64,000 nucleotides of DNA from Nipponacmea schrenckii. Lineage: Eukaryota > Mollusca > Gastropoda > Lottiidae. Of this stretch, positions 13,925 to 25,800 are shown piece after piece. Every line of letters begins with the position of its first letter. Position 1 is the first letter of the stretch. The stretch is from NCBI GenBank assembly GCA_030562195.1, contig JAUJPP010000003.1, positions 27,187,398 through 27,251,397 on the forward strand, given 5' to 3'. A program made the position numbers and the translations under genes. The notes under the pieces were generated by a model. That model was not told the DNA's origin. It worked only from the letters and a program-made list of their open reading frames with translations, and did not search any database.

Positions 13925-14095
13925 TTCTATTTATGTCTAGATCTATATGAACTCGGTGAAAGGATTCCTCGACATTTGGAAACAGCAAAATACGTGTGAT
14001 TATGCCGCTGTCCTAACCAAGTTGAGTTGACAGTTTTCATTAGCCAATTAGTTCCAGAAGAATGTGAAGTAAAACTCCAATTATTTCATTTCAAT
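13925..14095 (+). mobile_element. SINE-like repeat, diverged copy
   Basis: Shares gattcctcgacatttgg, aaacagcaaaata, tatgccgctgtc, cattagcca, agaagaatgtgaagtaaaac and ccaattatttcatttc with the copy at 10085-10265. A tail-only relative ends at 13445 (gggacttaaaactccattc then a catttcattt tail). Confidence 0.45.
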
Positions 14096-16021
14096 TCGGA
14101 GAGTCCACATAGCTTATAATGTGTATTAGGTATTCGGTTGTTTCGATTCTGTGTGGGGAAAGGTACAGTGTTTCATTATCTACATGATTTACTATGAATA
14201 AAATATAATTGAAAATACCGTATCTTACCTTAAAGAACAATCGCATTGCTCGCAGATCGTAAGAGCTTGCGTCCACGACGTGCTCACTATACATAGCAAT
14301 GCATACACCAATTTTACTAGTTCCATTCTGCTAATCAACTGGAGTATTCCATGATTCATATGATATATTCCATATTTTCGAACACAATAACGCCCGGGGA
14401 AAAATCATATAACACTATCGTTCTACATCCTGAATTTTTTCAAAAATTCACATCTATATGCAGTTTAGAAAATATTGCAGTGGTTTTACAACTTCAGTTA
14501 GGTTCAACTAGCAACAACTTATTTGACAACAGTTATTCCACATTTAAAACTAAAGTACACTGGCATATATCCAAAAACAACGTGCTAGATTCAGAATAAA
14601 TTCGCTGACAGTACAAATGTAGTAAAAAAATGTTTTATACTATTCCGATTATAGAAATATAAATTAACAGTTAATTTAATCCAAAATCACTGCTTCAAAA
14701 CAAAACGTTAAGAGTAAAATTCAATTAATAAGCACAATCCGTTTACAGTTAATTTGATTAGAAAATCACTTAATTAGCACAACGTATATTGTTTTTTTTT
14801 TTAGCAATAGGGGTTATTAAAATATCCTAGAAGGAGCTCACGCGACTGAGGACTAACGGTAAAGTGAAAACAAGTTGTCTAGTGTACGCCGATATAGGAC
14901 ATGGTTTTTACTATAGATATTTTAATACTTGTCACTGATTGGCCCACCGATTCAACTAGCCACGTGCGAGCAAACACAGACTCTGTTATTTGTTTACAGG
15001 CCACAAACTATACGATCTACCGTTAACTTTTACTCAAAATCGCTTTTAAAAACATTGATTAAAGTTTCGAATTGATTTTAAGGATTTAAATTCTAAAATC
15101 AGGAAAGATCTTAGTAGGCTTTTAGATGTTAGAAGAAATATTATATTATTGAAGCAATGGTCTAGATCACAAGTGGAGACGATAATTTAAGCATAACAAT
15201 TACATGTACTCTATTTGGGAGAGATTTACAAGATAAAATAATAATTCAAATATGCAAAACAATTGCTTCAGGCAGAAGATGAAGCGAGAAATGTATTCGA
15301 CAATTTTAAAACAATTAGTTATAGTTTGCGGGAAAATTATTTTTTTATTCTGAAAAGGTTAACGATAAACTGCATTCTATATTAATCAAACACGAACGAG
15401 AATGTGAGGCAAGGTTTGACGAATAGGTTAACATATTTTCAAATTCGAAAGAAATGTGATAACGATGGTGAGTTTCTATTCGTGTAAAAATTCACTTCTG
15501 AAGTTATTATTGCTTTGGTGGTGGTAACATTTGCCAAGGAACCTACTGTATCATCACCTAGATATAAAACATTTATGTTTATATCTAATGTTCACTTTTT
15601 ATTGTGATAAGATTATTTTTTTTCTTTTCTGTAAAATGGTCAAAATATTGACACAGATATTTGTCATTTTTGAAAATACCATTTAATGGTGGTGATATGT
15701 TCAGTGGACCGAGTCACACTGCTCGCTAAAAACAATTATAGTCTGTAGTCTTTATCTTAATATGAGTTACCTCCCATATGTCTGAGATTTTTTTTCTTTT
15801 ACAGCGGACAGTCGTAGATAGAAATGAATCTCGACTATAGGTTTGGTTCTTCCATGGTCATATTAATGATTGGATGTTTTCTGGCATGCAAACTGACAAA
15901 TTGATATGATGAGGTTGTCATTTTTCAAATAAATAAGACTTGTCAAAGAAGATGCATCAAATAAAGGGAGGTAACTACTGTTAATACTGAGAAAGTAAGA
16001 CCACCATATTGAAGGTAAGAC

Positions 16022-16027
16022 TTTATT
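16022..16027 (-). terminator. candidate poly(A) signal of the exchanger gene
   Basis: AATAAA read on the minus strand, about 620 bases past the exchanger stop codon. Other AATAAA-like words exist in this AT-rich DNA, so the choice is only a suggestion. Confidence 0.2.
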
Positions 16028-16650
16028 TAATTTAAAACTTTTAACTGTGGAACAAAGCAGATAAATTTGAAACTGAAGTTGACAGAATGAACAATGTAAA
16101 ATAACAAATTCAATTTAAAGGGATAAATTTGTAGTGGTTTAAACTTTTGCAGTTTATGACAATACTTACAACTGGCTAGACCTCTACAAGGAGATTTGGT
16201 TGAAATTCAGTCGACTGTATCACAAACGGCAAGTAGAGTTGAAAAGACATCCCCGTTTTTTTTAAGAAATGATATTTTTAAATGAGAAACTTTCGTTAAA
16301 TTTTTTTTACATTCCATGCCATGTTAATCTGATAAGGATTAATTTCTAGATAAACGTTATATCTGTGAGCTTCTTCGTTCGTTGTAGGATCTGACGATTA
16401 GGTCTCTCACGGGGTACACCTGACCTCTGAGCCCTGGTCATAACAACAATTTAAAAAATCATGACGGATAAAATTCACTTCACAAAAGTTGTCTTACATG
16501 CCCGATACTCCGAGCACCCCGATAAAACGTCAGATTAGTCACTACTCGTACAATTAGTCTTTGTCATTTACCGATCTTCTAGATTGAAGGATTCTAAATA
16601 CCATTATATGGATATTTCCTGGTCGGATTGACTATGATGACTGGAATGGA

Positions 16651-16893
16651 TTAGATGTTGATTGTTATAATATTTTGTGCTTGTAGTGATGATAAAATCA
16701 CATATAAAGCCCACGAGCACATTATCGATACTGCGGTAATAATCTTTGCTTTAGTCGGCCCACCTAATTCAGCGCGGCCGAACATTGATAGATTTCGACG
16801 TAACATTAATACAATCAAGGCGATCAAGGAACATACTGTGTAGAGAATGACACTAAAAACTAACGAGCCTGTTGGTACCTCGAATTTCAGTCC
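16651..16893 (-). CDS. NCX: NCX exon 10 (last two membrane segments, stop)
   Basis: Acceptor tattttcAG, TAA stop at 16653-16651. Encodes 80 residues: GLKFEVPTGSLVFSVILYTV, then RAELGGPTKAK (family: GGELGGPRxAK) and a final hydrophobic helix ending in SSLQAQN, like the vertebrate SSLEAY end. Confidence 0.9.
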   Translation of the reverse strand, partial: GLKFEVPTGSLVFSVILYTVCSLIALIVLMLRRNLSMFGRAELGGPTKAKIITAVSIMCSWALYVILSSLQAQNIITINI

Positions 16894-19800
16894 CTGAAAA
16901 TAACAACAGAAATATAATTTTTCATGCTTGAAAGTACAAGAAACCATAGGCGTCGGAATAAAGCAAATGTTTTATGTTATGATGTCCCCTGATGCACCTT
17001 CAAAAGGTATTGTATAGAAAGCCTCGTCAATCCAATTTAAATCAATGACGAATAACAGGAGATTGAGAGAACTTACCTGTGCTTCCCAATATATTGAGGC
17101 TATAACCCATGGCAAGCCTAATCCAAGGAACACGTTGACTGAATTACTACCATTGATATTTCCAATTGAACTGTCGGCAGTGAGTTCATTCTGTGCTGCA
17201 AGTTTACTGGCAAAGGTGTCTGGCATACTAGTTCCAAGTGCTACGAATGTAAGAGCTGTTATAGTTGGCGACAACTGAATCAAACAGCCGAAGATAGAAG
17301 CTAGGTCACTTATAACGGCGGTAAAAAATGCAATGAAGACCAATGCGACGATGAGCGTAAACCATCCTCCTCCCATTGTTGGCGGTGGAATGAAAGCAAA
17401 CAAAACCTGAAACCAAAATATAATAAGCTTATATACCCAATCCATGACTGTTAATCTTCAGAATAGGGTCGTCACAAGAGTCCGGCCATTCGAAATCTGA
17501 TACATTAAAAGGTTACACCTGGTATCACCAATTCTATCGAATTAAACAAAGTAACAATATTTTGACATGTATGGACAAACTCATTTGCAAATTGACACCA
17601 AGTGCTCTAGTACACGTATTGTCTCGATATTGACGCTCAGGCTTATAATATGGACATGTGAGCAATGAGCGAAATTAAAATCTCTTCACCTTCCAGAAAA
17701 ATGTGATGAAATGTAGGACATAATCCATAAGTGAAGAATTATCGGCATCACCACCATTGACATTGAAAGCATCGTAAAACTGGGTGGACCATGAACCAGT
17801 GTCTAGCTTTAAACCATCTAAATTCTTTTGGGCTTTCATGCTGATTCTCGATACCATATGATCAAATTCTGAAAAAATATATTGAGATTATTATCCTCAT
17901 ATATTTTTCATCATAGATAGACTTTTCAATCGTGTTCTCTTTAGACTGAGTAAAATCGGAGTGGAGCATGGAAAAGGTTCATGGTCTCGGACAGTCAATC
18001 GTGGTCCTGTTAATTTGCACGTCAATGATCTCTCGACATAAATTACACTAATTTTGTGGCTCTTGTTGCACACTGCAAGGGGTTTTCCACCTTTTTTCCT
18101 GTCCAATCTGAGATAACGTCAAAACGTAAAACTCCCTTCCCCCTCATTTCCTTTATGAAATTCGAGCTGTCTATCCCTTTATGACAAAGACAGGTCCATA
18201 TCGTGTTTTTTGTTATATTAACAATGTCACAAGAAGAAAGATAGACAATCCGTCGCGAGATAAAGTTGTGGTCCCACATTTCCCTGTTTTATTTAACAGG
18301 GGATATCAACTTACATACCTGAATCAGTAATGATAGTAACGACTGCTCTGTTCTTTTTACCAATCACAGAGCCCCCTGTTGGCGAAGATAAATCAACTAG
18401 GAAATTTGGTTCTTGTAATGACTAAAAATAAACATTAAAACGTGTGTTTATTTGGAAGGAAAACTAACCTATGTGTGTTTATTTGGAAGGAAAACTAACC
18501 TATGTGTGTTTATTTGGAAAGGAAACTAACCTACGTGTGTTTATTTGGAAGGAAAACTAACCTATGTGTGTTTATTTGGAAGGAAAACTAACCTATGTGT
18601 GTTTATTTGGAAGGAAAACTAACCTATGTGTGTTTATTTGGAAGGAAAACTAACCTATGTGTGTTTATTTGGAAGGAAAACTGACCAATGTGTTTTTAAC
18701 TGGAGGGAAAACTGACTAATGTGTTTTTAACTGGAAGGAAAACAGACCAATGTGTTTTTAACTGGAGGGAAAACTGACCAATGTGTTTATATCTGGAGGG
18801 AAAACTGAGCAATGTGTTTTTAACTGGAAGGAAAACTGACCAATATGTTTATATCTGGAGGGAAAACTGACCAATGTGTTTTTAACTGGAGGGAAAACTG
18901 ACTAATGTGTTTTTACCTGGAGGGAAAACTGACCAATGTGTTTTTAACTGGAAGGAAAACTGACCAATGTGTTTTTAACTGGAAGGAAAACAGACTAATG
19001 TGTTTTTAACTGGAGGGAAAACTGACCAATGTGTTTTAAACTGGAAGGAAAACAGACCAATGTGTTTTTAACTGGAAGGAAAACTACACAATGTGTTTTT
19101 AACTGGAGGGAAAACTGACCAATGCGTTTTTAACTGGAGGGAAAACTGACCAATGTGTTTATATCTGGAGGGAAAACTGAGCAATGTGTTTTTAACTGGA
19201 GGGAAAACTGACTAATGTGTTTTTACCTGGAGGGAAAACTGACCAATGTGTTTATATCTGGAGGGAAAACTGACCAATGTGTTTTTAACTGGAAGGAAAA
19301 CTAACCTATGTGTGTTTATTTGGAAGGAAAACTAACCGATGTGTGTTTATTTGGAGGGAAAACTGACCAATGTATGTTTATCTGGAAGGAAAACTGACCA
19401 ATGTGTTTTTAACTGGAAGGAAAACTGACCAATGTGTTTTTAACTGGAAGGAAAACAGACCAATGTGTTTTTAAATGGAAGGAAAACAGACTAATGTGTT
19501 TTTAACTGGAAGGAAAACAGACTAATGTGTTTTTAACTGGAGGGAAAACTGACCAATGTGTTTTTATTTGGAAGAAAAACAGACCAATGTGTTTTTAACT
19601 GGAAGGAAAACAGACCAATGTGTTTATATCTGGAGGGAAAACAGACCAATGTGTTTTTAACTGGAGGGAAAACTGACCAATGTGTTTTTAACTGGAAGGA
19701 AAACAGACCAATGTGTTTTTATCTGGAAGGAAAACTGAGCAATGTGTTTTTAACTGGAGGGAAAACAGACTAATGTGTTTATAACTGGAGGGAAAACTGA

Positions 19801-22800
19801 CCAATGTGTTTTATCTGGAGGGAAAACTGACCAATGTGTTTTTAACTGGAAGGAAAACTGACCAATGTGTTTATAACTGGAGGGAAAACTGACTAATGTG
19901 TTTTTAACTGGAAGGAAAACAGACTAATGTGTTTTAACTGGAAGGAAAACAGACTAATGTGTTTTTAACTAGAAGGAAAACTGACCAATGTGTTTTTAAC
20001 TGGAGGGAAAACAGACTAATGTGTTTTAACTGGAAGGAAAACTGACCAATGTGTTTTTATCTGGAAGGAAAACAGACTAATGTGTTTTTAACTGGAGGGA
20101 AAACTGACCAATGTGTTTTTATCTGGAAGGAAAACAGACTAATGTGTTTTTAACTGGAGGGAAAACAGACTAATGTGTTTTTAACTGGAGGGAAAACAGA
20201 CTAATGTGTTTTTAACTGGAAGGAAAACAGACTGATGTGTTTTTAACTGGAGGAAAAACAGACTAATGTGTTTTTCATCTGGAAGGAAAACGACCTATGT
20301 GTTTTAAACTGGAAGGAAAACTGACCAATGTGTTTTTAACTGGAAGGAAAACAGACTAATGTGTTTTTATCTGGAAGGAAAACAGACTAATGTATGTTTA
20401 TCTGGAGGGAAAACAGACTAATGTGTTTTTAACTGGAGGGAAAACTGACCAATGTGTTTTTAACTGGAGGGAAAACAGACTAATGTGTTTTTAACTGGAG
20501 GGAAAACAGACTAATGTGTTTTTAACTGGAGGGAAAACAGACTAATGTGTTTTTAACTGGAAGGAAAACAGACTAATGTGTTTTTAACTGGAAGGAAAAC
20601 AGACCAATGTATGTTTATCTGGAGGGAAAACTGACCAATGTAATTTAACTGGAAGGAAAACTGACCAATGTGTTTTTAACTGGAGGGAAAAACCAATGTG
20701 TTTTTAACTGGAAGGAAAACTGCCAATGTTTTTAATTGGAAGGAAAACTGACCAATGTGTTTATACTGGAGGGAAAACTGACCAATGTGTTTTTAACTGG
20801 AGGAAAACTGACCATGTGTGTTTATTGGAAGGAAAACTGACCAATGTGTTTTTAACTGGAAGGAAAACTGACCAATGTGTTTTTAACTGGAAGGAAAACA
20901 GACCAATGTGTTTTTAACTGGAAGGAAAACTGACCAATGTTTTTAACTGGAAGGAAAACCAATGTGTTTTTAAGGAAGGAAAAACCAACTGTTTTTTAAT
21001 GGAAGGAAAATGACCAATGTGTTTTTAACTGGAAGGAAAACTGACCAATTTTTTGAAGAAAGGAAAACGCATTGTTTTAACTGGAAGGGAAAACTGCCAA
21101 TTGTTTTTTTAAAGGAAAAAAAATGGTTTTTAACTGGAAGGAAAACTGACCAATGTGTTTTTAACTGGAAGGGAAAACTGACCAATGTGTTTTACTGGAA
21201 GGAAAACTGACCAATGTGTTTTTAAGGGAAGGAAAACTGACCATTTTTTTAACTGGAAGGAAAACTGACCAATGTGTTTTTATCTGGAAGGAAAACTGCA
21301 ATGTGTTTTTAACAGAAAACTGACCAATGTGTTTTTAACTGGAAGGAAAACTGACCAATGTGTTTATATCTGGAGGGAAAACTGACCAATGTGTTTTTAA
21401 CTGGAAGGAAAACTACCATGTGTTAATGGAAGGAAAACTGACCAATGTTTTTAACTGGAAGGAAAACTGACCAATGTGTTTTTAACTGGAAGGAAAACTG
21501 ACCAATGTGTTTTTAACTGGAAGGAAAACTGACCAAGTGTTTTTAACTGGAAGGAAAACTGACCAATGTGTTTTTAACTGGAAGGAAAACTGACCAATGT
21601 GTTTTTAACTGGAGGGAAAACTGACCATGTGTTTTTTGGAAGGAAAACAGACAAGGTTTTTCTGGAAGGAAAACTGACCAATGTGTTTTTAACTGGAAGG
21701 AAAGACCAATGTGTTTTTTTGGAAGGAAAATGACCAATGTGTTTTTAACTGAAGGAAAACGACCAATGTTTTTTAAGGAAAAAGACAATGTGTTTTTAAT
21801 GGAGGGAAAACTGACCGTTTTTAACTGGAAGGAAAAAACTTGTGTTTTTTCTGGAAGGGAAACTGACCAATGTTTTTTTTCTGGAAGAAAACTGACCAAT
21901 GTTTTTTTTACTGGAAGGAAAACTGACCAAGTGTTTTTAACTGGAGGAAAACTGACCAATGTGTGTTTATCTGGAAGGAAAACGACCAATGTGTTTTTAT
22001 CTGGAAGGAAAACTGACCAATGTGTTTTACTGGAGAAAACTGACCAATGTGTTTTTACTGGAGGAAAACGACAATGTTTTATGGAGAAAACGACAATGTG
22101 TTTTTACTGGAGAAAACTGACCAATGTGTTTTAACTGGAAGGAAAACTGACCAATGTGTTTTTAACTGGAAGGAAAACTGACCAATGTGTTTTAACTGGA
22201 AGGAAAACTGACCAATGTGTTTTTAACTAGAGGGAAAACGACCAATGTGTTTTTAACTGGAAGGAAAACTGACCAATGTGTTTTTAACTGGAAGGAAAAC
22301 TGACCAATGTGTTTTTAACTGGAAGGAAAACTGACCAATGTGTTTTTAACTGGAGGGAAAACTGACCAATGTGTTTTTAACTGGAAGGAAAACTGACCAA
22401 TGTGTTTTTAACTGGAAGGAAAACTGACCAATGTGTTTTTAACTGGAAGGAAAACTGACCAATGTGTTTTTAACTGGAGGGAAAACTGACCAATGTGTTT
22501 TTAACTGGAAGGAAAACTGACCAATGTGTTTTTAACTGGAAGGAAAACTGACCAATGTGTTTTTAACTGGAGGGAAAACTGACCAATGTGTTTTTAACTG
22601 GAAGGAAAACTGACCAATGTGTTTTTAACTGGAAGGAAAACAGACCAATGTGTTTTTAACTGGAAGGAAAACTGACCAATGTGTTTTTAACTGGAAGGAA
22701 AACTGACCAATGTGTTTTTAACTGGAAGGAAAACTGACCAATGTGTTTATATCTGGAGGGAAAACTGACCAATGTGTTTTTAACTGGAAGGAAAACTGAC

Positions 22801-25800
22801 CAATGTGTTTTTAACTGGAAGGAAAACTGACCAATGTGTTTTTAACTGGAGGGAAAACTGACCAATGTGTTTTTAACTGGAAGGAAAACTGACCAATGTG
22901 TTTTTAACTGGAAGGAAAACTGACCAATGTGTTTTTAACTGGAAGGAAAACTGACCAATGTGTTTTTAACTGGAAGGAAAACTGACCAATGTGTTTTTAA
23001 CTGGAAGGAAAACAGACCAATGTGTTTTTATCTGGAGGGAAAACTGACCAATGTGTTTTTAACTGGAAGGAAAACTGACCAATGTGTTTTTAACTGGAAG
23101 GAAAACTGACCAATGTGTTTTTAACTGGAGGGAAAACTGACCAATGTGTTTTTAACTGGAGGGAAAACTGACGTACGTGTGTTTTTTTGAAAGGAAAACT
23201 AACCAATGTGTTTTTAACTGGAGGGAAAACTGACCAATGTGTTTTTAACTGGAGGGAAAACTGACCAGTGTGTTTGTTTGGAAGGAAAACTGATCAGTGT
23301 GCTTTTATCTGGCAAGGGAAACTGACCAATGTGTTTTTTTCTGGAAGTAAAACTGACCAGTGTGCTTTTATCTGGCAAGGGAAACTGACCTGTGTGTTTT
23401 TTATTTGGAAAATTTTCTAACTGGAAGGAAAACTGGCCAATTTGTGTTTATCTGGAAGGAAAATTGAACTATGTGTGTTTATTATAAAAAAAACTTTTGA
23501 AGAAATAAACATACCGATATGCTGTTGATCTGTATAGATATTGTTTTGCTGGTTTCACCATGCTTGAAGACCAATGTTCCTTTCCCGCCTTGATATTGCA
23601 CACCACTTTTAGCAGTCATATCTGTAGTTTTCCATTCAACAGACACTTCGCCATCAGCCCCATTCAGTCTGTCGACAGTTAAGTGAACAAAGTCATTGCT
23701 TTCTTTTACTATGTAACTTGGTTTTGAAAATTCTAATTTTCCCGGTTCTAAAATGCCAAAATATAAACTAAAAATCATCGACAGGTTATATAAGACGATA
23801 ATTAATTTATAACAGTGTTTTTGGTCCCTTGTTTTTGTTAAAAAACTAATTTTGGTTCCCTTTGGTCTATATATTCCTACAAAAAAATCTACCTTGAATT
23901 AATATAATTTTATTGATTTTTAAGTTAAATTGCCTTTAAATGTTTGTTATTTCAGGGCATAGTCTAATGGGTCATTGTAAAAGTAGGATACATATAAATG
24001 TTGCATTTTAGAATAACACGCCAAAGGAAGTTCATCATATACCAATAACGAATGATGAACTGAAATCTAACTGTAGTCATATGATATTATATCACCAATA
24101 AATGTCAACAAAAACTAATATGAAAATTTTTTTTTTAAAAATTTTTGTTTTGTTTTGTTCCTGCAATTCCAATAGAACTAAGTGTTTGATGACATTGAAA
24201 ATTTGTAGAAGTCTGACTGAAAATTGGAATGTTACAAATTGATGCTTTCAGTTTCCGCATTATACAAGTATGTTACTTTTTTTTTTATTAAACGTCTTTA
24301 CAATTCATTTAATACTAGTAATCTCCTTTCCTCAAAACAAAATAATCAACAGAACAATATTCTTATTTCATATAAATTTTAGTATCAATTATTAATGTAG
24401 TTCTTTTGTTTTACTCGTACAGTTTGATGTCAAGTATTATTACTAATATATCGAGTCTTGGTGAGATCAACCTACTACACAGAGCCATTGAGGCGATGTT
24501 GAACTATTGCTACAGATATTGTTGAATCCTAATAGAGCGAGGGAATTCAAATGAGAGCAGGACACAAACAATTAAGTTGTTGTGCCAATGAAAGCATTAA
24601 AGTGTGAAGCAATAATTGTTCATACATGTATTCCTTATATGGGTCTGGTGTAGATTTTTTATCACTAAAACCCCACATTAAAATCCTAGGGATTTCGGGC
24701 TAGCTCATTGGTCGCCAGATAATAATAAAAAAAAACCTGATTGACTAGGTTTGTACGAGTTGCACCCCATTCTCTTCTACAGATTGTTTCAGACTTTAAA
24801 TCAACCCATATGTCTCCAGTCATTGTCGTCGCATTTCATTTTGTGTTTAGTTTGGGTACGTTCTCCTTATGAAAATCTCTCACTTACGGAATCGTGGAGA
24901 GAATTTGGTGTATACACCTTAACTAAAACGTCTTAACAAGCAGGTCGAGCTCACAGGCAGGGCCTCTACAAAATGCATGAACTGGACATAATTTTGGATT
25001 AGGGATTCCAAAAGTTGGCTAGATTACTCACCGTCATCGTTAACGATAGTTACTTGATTAATGGAAGTTTTTCCTAGAACAACATCTTTCTGATCTTCCT
25101 TTAAATATAATTTGACGAAGAAAAATTCATCTGGCTCCCAAACATCATCGTCTACAATCTTAATGAATATTTCATTCAGCACTTCCTTAGGCTTAAATGT
25201 TACTGTTCCATTAAACGGTACAAAATCACTATTGCTTTCAGCAGAACCATCAATTGTTTCAACACTGAAAATAAACCAACCAAAGTTGATTTACAAGAGA
25301 TCATCACAAACGAGTCTACCTATGACTTAAGAAATACGAGTCTTTTAAAAGTTATTCAAAACGAATCTTTATGTAAAAGCTGCAACCATCATCGAAGACT
25401 GGCGGAGGAAACCAGATTAATTCGTCTAGACGTGCTATAAACATATTCAATGCTTCTGTTAACCTCACTGAAGGCAATGTCAACCTTAATTGATAATTAA
25501 TTAATTATTTGCTCTACAAAATAATACATACGTATACTAATATACAGATGCAAGTACATAATAATATACATATAGACATTGGCAGCTCGGTATTTATGTG
25601 AATGACGGTTCAAAAAGACCAACTGTTTGCTAACCCGATAACTTACCAAACTGTTGCAGTAATTGACGTATTTCCGAATCGCTTAATACCAATCCTCACA
25701 CTGCCCTCATTTTCTAAAACAGCACAAGATGAAGCTGTGAACTCAATCACTGCTTTTTTACCACCGTCACTCAGTGCCTCCAATTCCGAGGGTGCAAGTT

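Larger units (their letters stand above)
9191..16650. other. intergenic, SINE-like pieces and repeats, no gene
   Basis: About 7.4 kb downstream of the exchanger gene. I found SINE-like fragments (10085-10265, 13380-13445, 13925-14095) and a short repeat at 12720-12960, but no exon with both plausible splice sites and protein sense. The 3' end of the exchanger transcript probably lies in the last kilobase. Confidence 0.45.

Noticed and set aside
19558..22134. Open frames of 60-148 codons in the 31-bp array on both strands
   Set aside because: They come from a stop-poor repeat whose period rotates the frame and are sustained by indels; no independent protein signal.
18430..23500. CRISPR-like look of 31-bp direct repeats
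   Set aside because: Units are back to back without spacers, in an animal intron; it is a minisatellite.
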